This document shows positions 35,994 to 50,900 of a DNA stretch of 64,000 bases, in pieces. Within the stretch, counting starts at the first letter, position 1, and every line of letters starts with the position of its first letter. The DNA is taken from assembly GCA_029948255.1 (NCBI GenBank), contig JALIZF010001816.1, positions 699,001-763,000 of the forward strand. Direction: 5' to 3'. Under the pieces are notes generated by a model. It had not been told where the DNA came from. It worked only from the letters and a program-made list of their open reading frames with translations, and did no database searches. Made by a program: the position numbers and the translations under genes. This DNA comes from Telmatactis stephensoni. Its lineage: Eukaryota > Cnidaria > Anthozoa > Actiniaria > Isophelliidae.

Positions 35994-38900
35994 ATGGCAT
36001 CATATTGCTACTATTTAACACTGGTATTCATTGTTTTATTTATCTGGGGGACAACATCGCTGGAATACGGTGAATTTGAAGGACTAAAGTACATTATTTT
36101 AGACCGACCTTCCAATAACGCAGAGTTTTACTCTAGCCTTTTCAACTCAAAAGGAAATATCGACAAACTGAAACCTCGATCTCGAGAACGAAGGAGTAAT
36201 ACACAGCTATTCCCCCGCAATTCTACAGGGACTGGATTTGCTACTGAGTACGAATTTCATGGCGATAACCATTCTGTTGCATTCTTGCACTGGTCAGGCG
36301 CCAAAAGTCAGGTAAGCTTACATGTAGTTTAGCTATAGCAAAGGAAGAGCTGAAACGATTTTGTTTCGTTCCTTTATTCTCTGCTCGAATGACCAGGGTC
36401 CTTTAAAGCTTCACGGAAAGCGATTACTTAATGTTTATTTAAAATTATTCTTCCTCTATCTAAGTAAATTTTGACAGCTAGATCCTTTTAACATCCTTAA
36501 CAAAGCTAGCTGATATCACGTTTTGTTGGCGTACACACTACTGATACTAACACGATTAGAAAATATTGTTATTTTCTATTGTGGCACAGATGTAAGGATT
36601 GTTATTATTTACCTTGATGGACAGGCACTGATAATTTCAATATTGTTATTTTCATGTTTATGTTTGACAACCTTGGAGTATTATTCAGTTGATCATTTTT
36701 GGGTCCCAGAGAAAATACCCCTCGGGGAACATTGACTGCTAGAAATGATTCCAGAAGACAAAATAGTTTACGGCAGCAGATTATGGTAATTTGTCTGCAT
36801 ATACTGGATGCTGATTGGACAATCTAATCAGGGGTCCAGTCAGAAGCAAGACAAGACTTCACTTCTAGAACAAGTTCTAACAGAACATTTCAACATTTCA
36901 ACATCCTGGGGATCAATCACTTAATGACAAAACATTGAAACTCTCCAAAGTTTCTGATTTTTTATATATCATTATAATATACAGTATTTGTAAAAATATA
37001 TTTTTGGTGTCAGTAATCTCCTCTTAAAATGCATAAATTTAGTGATTACATGGTGTATACATTCCATTAACTGATAGACATAGCTGAAAAACAGCTAAGC
37101 TGCTGTTTCATAGTTTTTTCATAAATTGATAATGAAGCATGAAAAACAGTAACTGCTACACTTTTACTGGCTTTAGTAAAAACATTTTACAATACCTTGT
37201 GATGTTACAGTAAAGCTTCATGGGGATATTTATGATTTTTCTGCTGATCAAAATGTCACCTCTCCTAAAGTACAGGGCATTATATCTCAGAGATGCATGC
37301 ACCAAATTTTGATATCATTTGTTATAATTTTGTTCTTTGTGTCTAAGATGGCTTGTATGCAAAATATTGAGCTTAAAAAAACCTATGGTGTCCTTATAAT
37401 GAGAGGTTATTAAACGTTTTTCTAGCCCTGTCTTATTGATATCACCAACAGGTCATTTTTATTTACACTTCAAACTCTGATGGGATTCAAGGAACTCCAG
37501 GGGGTAGGGTTTATTTCAAAAGTGCTTATCTTTGGAGGTGAGTAAGCTCATTAAAAATTTATATATAAATTGTAAATCCACACAAAGCAACTGCAATGAA
37601 CTCTTTTGAATCCATAATAATTGCATGGGAAAATTTAGAATATGTAAAGTAACATAGACTCCTCTATACTGTATAAAAGGTTGCTCTAGATGCCATTATC
37701 AGGTCATTATAGGCTCTGAACTTTACTATAATGTAGAGTCACTTATGTTAAAATACTGTTGAACTACATTGACTTGATAATGGTGTCTAGCTACTACAAT
37801 TAAAACATCATCTATTAGCATTATTTTGTACTTACTATAGGTACAGTATTTGTCAAGATTAGTAAAATTTCATGCAGTCACTTCCACCTGTAATAATTAA
37901 CCATTAATTATTATATTAATACTGAGCTATTGAATGTGGATAAAGAAAATTTTTACTTATAAATACAAAAAACACCTGCTTGTGTTTCAGTTCTATAGTG
38001 TTGGGCGAGGGGGGTACATACATGTATTTCCAAAAAGTTTGAGTGGGGGTGTGCTACACACTTGATACATGTAAAATCTCAACTTATTGTATATCAGAAA
38101 GTGTGATTATTTTGCTACCTTATTTCAGATCAAAGGGGTAAGCTTTTTCCAATGACCCATTCATGATGTTATTGTCTTTGTTAGATCTACCGATTATGGG
38201 ACATCGTTTGTACGTGAAGACCAAAGTAAATTCAATAAGAGCAACTCAATTAATGGCATAAGGTTTTGTGACAATAACAATCAAAGGGTAAGTTCTTATT
38301 CTAAAAAGACAGTGCCACCTAACATCATGCAAAGTAAAATGAAATATCTCATTGTAGGATGCAATATATGAGGGAGCTCTATTTGCAGGATAGTTTCCAA
38401 CATGCCTCGGTTTCCTTTAAAAAATTCAGTGCTTTTTCATTTCATTGACTTCTGCATTTTTTGCAATTTCTTTTTTCATGATTTTGGGTCATTGTACATG
38501 ATGTACAGTATGGCACACACATGTATAAATGATGACTTTGTCTAGGAAGCAAGTCAAGTGGCCAAGTAGTGAGAGCACATGTACCAGTCTATTACCTAGA
38601 CTGTGGTCCTGCAGGGTTCCGTTATTCAAAAGTAGTTAGTGCTAAATATCCAGGGTTAAGTCTATAAAGAGAACATTAACCCACTTTAACTGGGCCAAGG
38701 ACATACACACAGGTAATAGACTGGTGCTCTCAATTCTTAGCCTCCCTTGCTTCCTAGACAGCTGAGTCCTCACGACATGCGTTCAATCCCCAGATGGAGT
38801 ACTTACTGTATCACATGTGACTTCAGTTTGTCAGCTAGTTCAATCACTCTGACCTTTGATTTGAGGACTTTTCTACAAGTCCTCTGGTTTCCCCACCCCT

Positions 38901-41900
38901 GTAAAAATGAATTAGTGAGCTGATACTGAAGTTGTGTGCAGAATATGAAAATGTAGTAGTGTGTGTGTGTGACAGTACAGTGTCCACAATTAGAATTAGT
39001 GCACAAGTACTAGGACACTTTGGACACTTAAATAAACAATTTTTGACAAAGTGAACATTTAAAAATTAAGATGTAAATCTTATTTTTAATTTCATCAAGA
39101 GACCATAATATACTAAGAGAGTGAAGCTCAGTATTGATGTCTGTGCAATGTTTGTGGTGACTAAGGTTATTGTTATAAACAATGCCATAGTGCGTGCAAG
39201 GCTCTCAAACAACAAAATATAATTGCCTTAAAGCAAATTAATGATCCCATCCACGCGCATGTCAAAAATCAAATTTTATTGTTTGAGAGGCTTGCGCACA
39301 CAATGGCAAAGTTACTAAAAATAGCCTTAGTTGTCACGAACATCACACAGACATCAATACTGAGTTTCGCTCTCTTAGTATTATGGCCTCTTGAGTTCAT
39401 GTAATTTATTTTGTTTTTAGGTTGTTGTTTTTGACCAGACAAACAAGTTTGTTTATGTGTCTGATGATGAGGGCAATAGCTACAAAACATACCAAGTACC
39501 ATTTACACCATATGATATTATGTGCGTTGGTAATGTTAAGAAGCATTTGTTAATGGCCTATGATGCACTTACAAAAAAGGTACTTGATATTTACATGACT
39601 GTATAGTCAACTCTCGCCTTGTAGACACCCCACGGTTATAGACAGAAGCTAATTTAAAATCCCAAGCTGGCCAAAAATAAAAAGAAATATACTGTATGGA
39701 AACAACTCCCACTGTTATTGACTCTTGCTATTATAGACACCAAATGATGGTCCTGAGGGTGCATGTAGACCAGCTTTAACGAGAGTTGACTAATCACTTG
39801 GGATGTTTTCATTTTGTACCCTTCAATTATTATTAATTATCATTTCTTTAATTTAATTTTCAGTTGTATTATTCAAGTGCAGGTGGTTTAACTGGAACAT
39901 GGCATTTTGTTTCTTCCAATGTTTTTAAATACTATTGGTATGTACTTGTTCAAAGGGTGTATTCTTACTAGTGAAATATTTCTAACTGATTTTAATAAAA
40001 AGGCCCACTTGGATGAAAATCGGTGAAAATTGAAAACTGATTATTTCTATATGAAAATGAATATAGCTAAATAACTAGCTACTCTCTACTCCCTATAACA
40101 TTTTAAGCTTATTATCACAGAGAAATTTTGGGTAAAAACCTAAAAGAACAATAGGGTTGAGTAAATGAACGTCATTTACTCACAATTTAAATGCTAAATA
40201 ACTTGACAATTTCTATCCCTCTCTTTCGGTTGTGAAGAAAATGTTGCTTCATGGTGATTATTGGTGCCGTATACATAGGTTTCACTGAGTTTCAAGTCAT
40301 TTTAAATTTTCATTGATTTTGATCCAAGTGCTCCTTTAAGTGATATTAATTTGATAGATTACACTTGGCTGTCTTATCAATTGATTGGTTGTATATATAT
40401 GCATAAGATTGTATATGTGCATAGTAAAAGGCTCTCCGGAAAAGCCGGAGAGCCTGGAGAAAAAAACTTTGTGGCATGGTAAAGAACAACACATCAAACT
40501 TGTAACTCAGTTCACATACAGTGTACATGTATGATCCAGTGTCCAATCTGGGACTCAAACCCAGGCCACAGCCATGGATGGCCAGTGCTCTCACCACCAG
40601 GCCAACCATGCCACCCATACAAATTTAAGGAAATATAAAATGCACGCGCATGTCTCTGTACTGTGATGATGTAGAGCAAGAGAAAAGCAAGCTTAGGAAC
40701 ACGAGGCGTAGCCTGAGTGTTTCTCTTGCTTTTCGAGTGCTCTACATCTTCCAGAGTGTTTATATCACAGTACAGAGACATAAGCAATTGTTTTATATTG
40801 CTTTTATAAAATATTTTCGACGCTTTTTGAGCGAGCCATGTCTCTGTCCTCTGATATAAACATGGAAGACAGCCAATCAGCGCGCGCATTATATCTCAAA
40901 TATTTTATAGTAATATACTGAACAGATATGATTTTCCTGTTAGCAAGTGACTTCTCTTTCAAAAGATTTCTATCATTATAATCATTTAATAAGTAATCTG
41001 TGCAAAACCTTAAATTTTATTCCAAAATTAAATTCAGTTTTATATGACATTGAATGTATATACAATGTACACAGTGTATACAATACAGTGTATACAATGA
41101 ATTATAAAATAATATCATTGGAATTTATTTCAAACAAAGCTACCAAAACTCTATTCAAAAATTTTGAGTCATACTTGAATATCTTTCTTGTAAAGTACCC
41201 CACTGCATTTGTAATTATGCAGATTTCATGTTTTTTATTGTTTATTTCAGGGGATGATTTCAATTACGTGTTAATATAATTTTATGTCAAATATTACTAG
41301 GGTACCAGATATTACTGGAGTGAATTCCACAAGAATTTTTATTGAGACACAATCAAAAAACCATCACTGTAAGTATACTGGTCTGAGCAGCTTTTATTTT
41401 ACTGGGAAGTCTGTGTGAAGATCTTTGAATTTGCAAGCTATTAAATATTAAAAATGGAGATTTATTGAGGCTAACACTGAGAAAAAGGGACTTGAAATGA
41501 CATTATTCACCAACTGAACAGCCTATCAATGTTTAATATCTACTAGATTATTCTGTGTTGAAAACTGCTATACTTCCCTGTGATGCATCTGATGTCAAAA
41601 TCTTTGATCAAAACCTTGGAGAATTTGAGCCAAACTCTTTGGAATTTAAAGGAAAATATCTCTTTGTTAAGGTAAAGTAGAAGGGATTAATTAATTGTGA
41701 AATATTTATTTGGTAATGTTTGTAGTCACCATTCATCTCATACTTGATTTGACTTCTTACCATTGGATATGGGTTTAATTAGCTTTAAATACCCTTTAAA
41801 TGGACCACTGATAGAGAAGGGTGTTAAGAGAACACCATCATCGTCCTGGAAACCAGTTTCTTGGAACAGCCAACACTAAATATAGAATGCTTTTAATTAA

Positions 41901-44900
41901 TTACATGTACAGTACCTACAACAGCTTGCAGAATAGTTGAGATACTGTGCCCTAACATTGATGTTCTTTGATATCATACCCACCATGTAGGTGTTGGGAC
42001 GGCCATATATTCTAAACCCCCCCCTCCCCCGACACAATGTTGGTTGGGTCAAGTGTTGGACCTAGCAGGAATCTCCCAGACCTACTCAACATTGAGAGAG
42101 GGGGGAGAGGGGAGCATAAAACAAGGGCAGCTAATTAACGCCAAAATTTGGGCAGTGTCTCAACAGGTTCTGCACGCCATTGTAGTTATGTTTTTTTACC
42201 ACACTGTTTAATGAGATAGTACTACCATATGTAAAGGAAGCACCTGTCTTGAATAAACCCAATAATTTTATTTGTTTACTTTGATTCAGAAACGATACCC
42301 ATCAGTAACACTCTTTGTATCCTATAATGGATCTGCATTCAAGAAAGCTAAATTTCCTATGAAGCTAATGGAAAAGGTAAGAAATTACTCTTGATGAAAT
42401 ATTCTAAATAAGGAATTTCATTCCAAGAACTTGTAAAATCATCAATATAAAGGTCACTTATGCCATTTTTATGTGGTACCCCTTCAGTTTAGTGTCCTTC
42501 CTTTGATTGTATACATTTTGTTTTCTTCAAAGGATTACCACATTTTTGATGCTACTGATGATGAAGTGTTGGTAGTGGTTCAGCACCAATCATACAAGTT
42601 TAATTTGTACATATCTGATAAATCTGGCACAAAATTCTCTGCATCGCTTTTTGGTGTCTTGGCCTCACATTCATACCATTGGAACAAGAGAGTACAACTT
42701 GCTGATATACACAAGGTAGATGGTGCAGGTGCTCTTTAACACCCAGACTTATGATGCAACTACATGTATTTCTGCAACATTGTGGACAATACATTTGCAT
42801 CCGTTGTGTGCAATGATGCACAAAAAATTGCAGAAGTAGAGCTTGATCCTAAATCTGTGCGTGACTGTTGCAGTATTGGATGTGTGGTACTACTCTGTGT
42901 TGCATGCAGTATTGCAGTTCTGTAAAACATTGCAAGAAAAGTTGGACCGCATGTCTGGGTACCTTAAAGCGGTGTTAGATGAGACGATTTTTAACAATGA
43001 TTTTCTGCGCAATGTTGCAACAACTTGTAATATTTTGCATTGTGAGTTTCTGACTTGGATTCAAAAACTCGCAACGTGTTGCCGAAGCAAAAATTGCAAG
43101 TAGGAAAATTGTTCCAAGTGTCATGTTACATGAGAAAGATTTTTAATGCAATGCCCTTGTGCTGAAAATCGTCACTAAAAGTCGTCTTGTGTAACACTGT
43201 CTTTAGACACATTGTGCATCTTCCCACAACCTTTTTCTGCAATGTTGCATAGATGTACAACACACCATGAGTCACCAGCACTTGCTGCAATGTGTGGTGT
43301 AACACTGGCAGGAGTAGAATCAAGATCTTCTCTTCCAACTGTTGCATGCAAAATTTTGCAAGCAAGCAAGCTAATGAATGAACAAACAAATGAATGAACA
43401 AACGAACAAACAAACAAATGAATGAACAAAAAAGTGCACAACAATCACCATCCTGATTTGGTAGCTCTAAGAAAGACAGAAAGTTATAATGACCTTATTA
43501 TTAACAATTTTATAATATTGAATTTTGTAGGTAAAAAGCCTCCGTGGTGTGTTCCTTGCCAATACCATTACAGAAGATCACATAATTCAAACATACATCA
43601 CCTTTGATAAGGGTGGCACCTGGAATAAACTTAGAGTTCCTGCTGAATATCAAAGTACTTGTCTTCGTACGGTGAGTTAAGCGGTTCATTTAGAGTCGCA
43701 TATGTTTTTGGTCTTTGGCCCGACAACGTTTATTGAAATAGGTGTATGTACCTTTGTATATACCCTTGCTTGCTGCACTCATTTGTGAAATATTTTTTTA
43801 CCACTTGAAGATAAACTTCATATCTTAGCACCACCATATAGTATCCTCTATATATCTCAGTGGTATTTGTCACATAAATCAATGATTATTGGGCCCTTTT
43901 AATTCCATACATGTATAGTATTCCTGTTCCCTGAATCTCCACATGGATCACAGCATGAGGTATTACAGGATAACAAGTGTATTGTCATCAGAGTCTGCTG
44001 TTGGTCTTATTATGGCTCAAGGTATATTTTGTACTCATTAATAATTAATGAATAATTATTATTCATGAGGGAGGTTATTAATCCTATACTATAAGGATTG
44101 AATGGGAATTTGTTGCATCTTTGAAAAAGAAGTTAAAAAGGAAAACTATGCAGGCCAGTAGATACTGACATTGAGCTTTGGCCTGCATAGTTTTCCTTTT
44201 TAACTCATGACTGATGAAGCCTATGTCTTAAAATGTTAAGGCCGAGGGCCCGGTTGTTCGAAGGTCATTTAATGCTAATCCTACACTGTAGGTTAAAATA
44301 AATTTTCTTTAGATTTGATCCTGGGTTAATGCTAATTCTTTCAAACAGCCAGGTGCAGTTGTTCAAAGGGTGATTAACGCTAATCCTGGGTTAAAATGAA
44401 TGGTTCTCTTTAGATTTAATCCTGGGTTTAAATCGTCTTTCAAAGAACCAGGCCCAGTAATATAGATACATGTACTACGTACAGTACTTTGTTAGCCTGA
44501 GTTTGAGAGAAATTCTGGATAAGGAGTTATTAGAGAAATCAAAGGATACAAATTCGATGTACACATAAAATGTTAAAAGCAATATCACTTGACAGACTGT
44601 TAATCTTAATTCTTTGCTTTTTTACTAACTAAGGGAGTGTTGGTTCATCATTAACCACTACACCAAATGTATTTCTATCAACTGATGGAGGGTTGACATG
44701 GAGTAAGGTAATTTTACCATGCACAGACAGACAGACAGACAGATGGACAGACAGATGGACACACATCATTTAAGTTAGGAGGGAGTGGGGAGAAGAGAAA
44801 GAAAATAGAACCCCATGTGTCAAAAATTTATCACACATTCCCGCTTGCACATCCACTCAGATGTTTGTTTTCTAGTAGAAATTGAATGGACCACATATAT

Positions 44901-47900
44901 GTCATTTTCTCAGTTGAGATGAAATTGTACTGTACCATGATACATGTATGTATAACATAATGTATAACATTTTTAAACCCTTTCCTTTTGTAAGGTGTTA
45001 GATGGAGTCCATGACTTTGTATTTGGTGACCATGGTGGACTTATTGTAGCTGTTCCCTTAAGGAGCTATACCAAGACTGTCAAGTAAGAAATTTAATATA
45101 TTTAGTAAAACCCACATGCATAAGATTAATCCATGGATCTCCCTACTTCCTTCCCTTGATCCATGCATGCATGCATCCCTCCTTCCCTCCCTCTGTCCTT
45201 CATCTTCCTCCCTCCCTCCCTCCCTCCCTCCCTCCCTCCCTCCCTCCCTCCCTCCCTCCCTCCCTCCCTCCCTCCCTCCCTCCCTCCCTCCCTCCCTCCC
45301 TCCCTCCCTCCCTCCCTCCCTCCCTCCCTCCCTCCCTTTCTCCCTTCCTCTCTCTCTTACCTTCCTTCCTTCCTTCTTGGAACCCTCTGATATATGTATA
45401 TACTGTCTAATAGGTATAGCTGTAATGAGGGTGGTAACTGGAGTACCATTGCATTACAAAAAAATGTCAAAGCATATGGCCTTGTCACAGAACCTGGAGA
45501 GACAACTTTGATTGCAAAGTAAGTGGAGTAAAATACTTTTTCTTTTCTTTTAATTATTAGGAGCTAAAAAGTGACACAGACTCTATTGTATGCACATTTG
45601 AAAACTCCTGTTATATCAGACAACGTTAAAGTTTGTCTTATCTTCTTCCCCCTTTTAGCAGCCATACATATATGTCAGTCAACTTTACGGAGTCTTATTT
45701 CATTATACATTACATTCCTGATTATATCAAAAGGTCTATGACTTGTTTTAAGTGTTTTTTAACTTTGTGTTTTCAGTATTTTTGGACAACACATTTCTAA
45801 AAGCTTTGAGTGGTTGTCAGTCAAACTTAATATGTCTTCTGTGTTTACAAGAAAATGTGATAAAAATGACTACACAACTTGGACACCAAATGATGAGGTA
45901 AATGCAAAACCTTGTTTGTTCCATGGTGGTAAAGGGAATGTGCCAGTTAAAAGTCAGAACCATTGTGTGGGCTATCATTTAATATAACTTGATTGTAGAA
46001 GCTGTGATGTTCACTTGCCAACAGTCATTACAATTAAAGTTTGACAGGAACATTACAGCCTGTAAAAGGGTAAAAGTGTAGAAAGAATGTGCCAAATCTG
46101 CTGTCAGTACAAATGCGTATGAACCCTGTACATGTACAGGGTTCGTACGTGTCCTGGAAAACCTGGAAAGTCTTGGAATTTCATGATTTCACTTTCCAGG
46201 CCTGGGAAGTCATGGAATTTTGATAAAGGTCATGGAAAATCATGGAAAATGGCATTTATTTACTAGAAAAACATGGTGTCATCCATGCTAGAAAAGAATG
46301 CAATTTGGTTACTGGAAAGCAATCCAGTTGCTTTTAAAAACTGCGATGATTTATACGAATAGCGACACCAAGGAACATACGACCTGTATATATTAAATTA
46401 GATGCAGGGAGGAAAACCCTTAGGTGGTGTAAAACTAGACCTTAATCTATTTATTATATAGATATCAATGAAATACCAGGATTTCTCCTGTTTCTAAAAC
46501 TTCATACACAGTGAAGATATCATTTTTATCCTTCACATGTGAAGATATCACCGTTGCCATGACTACCCTTGTATCAACCAATCACAAATGGCCTTAAAAT
46601 TCTTCCCTGATCCTGGATATTTCATTGATATTTATAAAATAAACAGAACATTACATGGTCGCTTGGAGATACGAATTTTATCTTCTCGTGTTGAATATCT
46701 CTCACTCGTTCGCTGCGCTCACTTGTGAGATATCAATTGAACACTCGAAGATAAAATTAGTATCTCCGCGCAGCCATGTAATATCCTCTATGTAAATCAT
46801 TGACTGTTTTGAGATTGTCCATCATGACTGATCAACTGACTATGTTTACCATTGACATTCACCTGACAATCTGTCACTTGTTGACCAACAATTGCTCATT
46901 TCTTGCCTGATCATTAGTGACTGGCAGCTACCTTTCACCCAACTTGGGTGACAAATGAGTAATGGTCAGGTAGCTGTCACTGGACATTCAGACAGCATCA
47001 GATTTAAGTCATTGTCAGCAAGAATAACAACAACAAGAACAACAACAACTTTATTTTTACCTTACACCATTACATCAATAAATTACACTTTTATCCAGGC
47101 ATACTAAGTCATATGATCAAACAAGCAATTATAACAATTAATTAGTAACTGGCTCAAGGCAATTTTTAGTCACAAGAAGATTTTACATCATTTGCTGAAT
47201 TTCCCAAGTATTGATGCTACTACTAATTAGTAAAACACTCAGAGAAGTCATAGCCTGTTTTTGTTGTTTTGCACAGAGAATGACAGGAAAGTGTTTGATG
47301 GGAGAACTAATGTCCTATGAGCGACGTAAAGGCAGTGTATCCTGCTTCAATGGTGAAGAATATGAGAGAGAAATTAGTAATAGACCATGCAACTGTTCCA
47401 TGGAGGACTTTATGTGGTAGGAGATTATGTGACTGTATATATTTCCATGAATGGATTGTCACTTAGTTAAATATGAATACTTCTTCGAGTGTAGATCTTT
47501 GCTTGGAAAAAATTGGAGCGCTCAGCATGGTTTGAACCCACAGCCTTCAGATTTTGGGTCCAGTGCTCAACCAACTGAGCTATTTGAAGTCTCTAGTGTC
47601 AAGCAGGCTGAAGTTTGTTATTTATGCTAAGGGCATGTGTGATGGATGCTGTCCGATATCCTAAGTGGAATGATTTGTACAGAATCTCTTCAGAACTCTG
47701 TATTTATTTCATTGTGTGCTCCCAGAATATGTAAGATGCCTAGCAAGGAAAATAATATAATTCTTATTACTGGTACTTCAGATGTCTTCATTTTAGGGCT
47801 TTTCTTGTGCTCTGGCTGGACCCTGAATTATGTGACAACTTCTAAGTTCCAAAGACAAATGAATTAACAAATTAAAATTGATTAACTTTCACCTATATGC

Positions 47901-50900
47901 ACTACATTTGATAAACTGATTTTTAGTTGGATATAATGTCTAGTAAAGTTATACGTCGTCATGTTAATACTGATAGTAAATGGAAAATGTGTCGTTCCAG
48001 AAAATATCCATACCCTCACCATGGGGAGAATTGGAAATTCTAGAGGATTGGGGGCGGGGTCCATTTACAAATTGCCAGTTTATGGTGGTGGTGGTGGTGG
48101 GGGGGGGGGGGGGGGGGGGGGGTTATGGATATTTTCTGGAACTACACAATCCAAGTTTTATACATGATACATGTGTGTGGTTGTATTTTTTTAGTGATTT
48201 TGGCTTTGTTAAGACTACTAGCACTGGTCAGTGTTATTCCCTTGGTGAACAATACATTGTACCAGAGGTTTGCCCTGAACTAACTAAATACATGCGTACG
48301 TCTGGGTAAGTAATTATAACCTTGTTAGCCTGCATAGCTGGCGGTTTAGGGGGGAGGGAGAGAAGAAAGGAAAAGGGAGAGGAGAAACCGCCTGCCCGAA
48401 GACTAGTGTTTTTCAGATCCGCCCCTTCTTATAACACCTCATACAAGGTGACCTTTGGTCACCTTCGACGCTTTATTTATAGATCTCGAAGACGAATTTT
48501 CTTTAAAAACTTTATCATCCTGTTGTAAAATCAAATACTTATCTAAGAAATATTTATGTTATCAATTTGAGCTTCGGTGATGAATTAAGTACTAAAAATC
48601 TTGAATCAAATTTCATTTCGTTAACGGCTTGTAAAGTTGGAATTTGATCTCTGCTATCTGACTCCATCAAGGAAATCCATTGGAAAAATGGCTAATAAAC
48701 ATCATAGCCTATGTAAAAGACAGCAAGGGAAAGTCATAATATGTACAATGTTCATAATCTTTGTATTTTGATGAGGAAGATGCGATTTCTCTAGTATTTG
48801 TAGCACTTTTCCTCATGGCTGGCATTTGTTGCTGTCTTCTTGCTGTCAACATGTAGTCCGTTAATCAGATAAATCGATTTTTGAACAATCAGAATCAGAT
48901 AAATCAATTTTCGACCAATCAGAATACTCCGTCCTCCAGCTGCCGGGAACATCTCAAAAACACATAGTCTTCGAGCAGGCGGTTTCTCTTCTCCTCCTCC
49001 CCTCTCTCCCCTCCCCTCGCCCCAGTCCCCCTCCCCTCTCCCCAATCCCTTTAAACTGCCAGCTACGCAAGCCTTGTATACTGTTTTATTTTACCATGCC
49101 ACAGGGCATTAATATAGTCTTCAAGGATTGACTGCTACTTCGGGAAACTGTACACCAAAAATCAACATTCTTGATACCCTTCTCTGTATTTGCAGGTGCC
49201 ATGGGGAGGGCCCCACTGAATACTAGCCATGTAGCTGAATGAGCTACCACATTGACTTTATAAAAGTTTTAGAATTGCAGTACTCTAACAATAGGCATTA
49301 TTTACAGCTATCGTAAAGTGCCAGGAGATAGATGTACAGGTGGCATAGAAGATAACTTTAAAGCCAATGAAACCCTATGTCCAGTTCAAGGTATGTGTGC
49401 AGCCATTGAGAATCAAAAATGAAATACAGTTATGTAGTATATCACCTTTATATAATAATTGGCATATTACGCGCGCTCTGATTGGACGAACAACCATGTG
49501 TGATTAGAGTACGTGTACACACATAGATGGCGTCATCGAATCTTGCGCTCTGATTGGTTGGAATGTTTCGATAAATATTATATAAAACAGATAGATTCCA
49601 TTTTTCCGTGCGTCTGTACTCTAATCGACGTCACAATGTGGTGAGAACAACAGTCACGCCACTCAACTTCGTCTCGTGGCGTACTTTTTTGTTCTCACCA
49701 CATTTTGACGTCATCTGTGCATCGATTAGAGTACAGACGCACGGAAAAATGGAATCTATTTGTTAAAAATACCCCATAACGAGGGCAGTGATTGGTTTTT
49801 ATATAATAATTGGCATATTACGCGCGCTCTGATTGGTCGAACAACCATGTGTGATTAGAGTACACACACAGATGGCGTCATCGAATCTTACGCGCGCTCT
49901 GATTGGTTGGAATGTTTCGATAAATATTATATAAAACAGGTAGATTTGTTAAATAAAACAATCGTTTTTTGAAAAACGAATCTAAGGCGAATGAAAACAT
50001 TGAATCCTATTGTACTCCATTCGATTGGCCAATCAGAAAATGCATTTAAATCCACTTCATGCTATCCCTACATTATATTAGGGGACAAAAGTCTCAAAGA
50101 GGTCAAGTCCTAATTTAAGGCATCGGCAGCAGCTCATAATGTCATAAATTGACTAATCAGACTTTGAAGAACTCAGAGCTGAATGCTGTGCATTCTAGAT
50201 TTTTATGAATTTCAAGCTACAATTCGTCAGTTACTGTGTAAATTTGGTTCTCTTTTTGTAAATATTATGTATATTGATGTGTGAAATAAATAAAGTCTAA
50301 AGTCTAATTCAATTTGGTACAAGGTAACATTGTTCTTCTTTCAGCTCCATCTGGACTGTCCATTGTATTAAAGAGCTCTGTTCTGCCATCATTTATACCT
50401 ATCAATTTCACTCTTTCCCAAAAAAAGGTAATGTAGGAATGCGAGCTCATTATCAGTGAAACAGCTGTCGAATGGATTTTCTGTAGGGTTATGATGCTAT
50501 GTTATGATGATGAGGACAATAGGCCCTTTGTAGCACGTAGGAATGAGTGTATTTTGGAAGGCAAAAACAATGGTTTCCAGCTAACAGGACATTGAAATTC
50601 TTTTGTCTTGCCCTCCAAATTGAGCTGCATTCCAACATGCTGCAAAGGGCCTATTGAAAGGTTGCTCATAAAAACGACCCAAGTGACACTTTGATGGATG
50701 TCCAGACATTTGGTCACTGGCACGTTATTTGATATCATTTGTTATTATATGGATAATAGTGTTTTATCGGAAACTAAAACACTAGTATTTTCCATATTTT
50801 CACTAGTGAAGATACGAAAAAGTTATGTACCAAATGTCCCGGATGTACGCGCGCGTCCTAAAAAAATTTCCCGCCAGTTTCTTGTCGCTTGTTCCTGCAA

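Noticed and set aside
45116..45511. Leu-Pro-Pro-Ser-rich ORF of 131 codons
   Set aside because: CCCT repeat in an intron. Only the part from 45414 overlaps a real exon, and it is in another frame.
47515..47590. Possible tRNA gene (minus strand)
   Set aside because: Internal promoter boxes are present, but the cloverleaf stems are incomplete. It is more likely a SINE.
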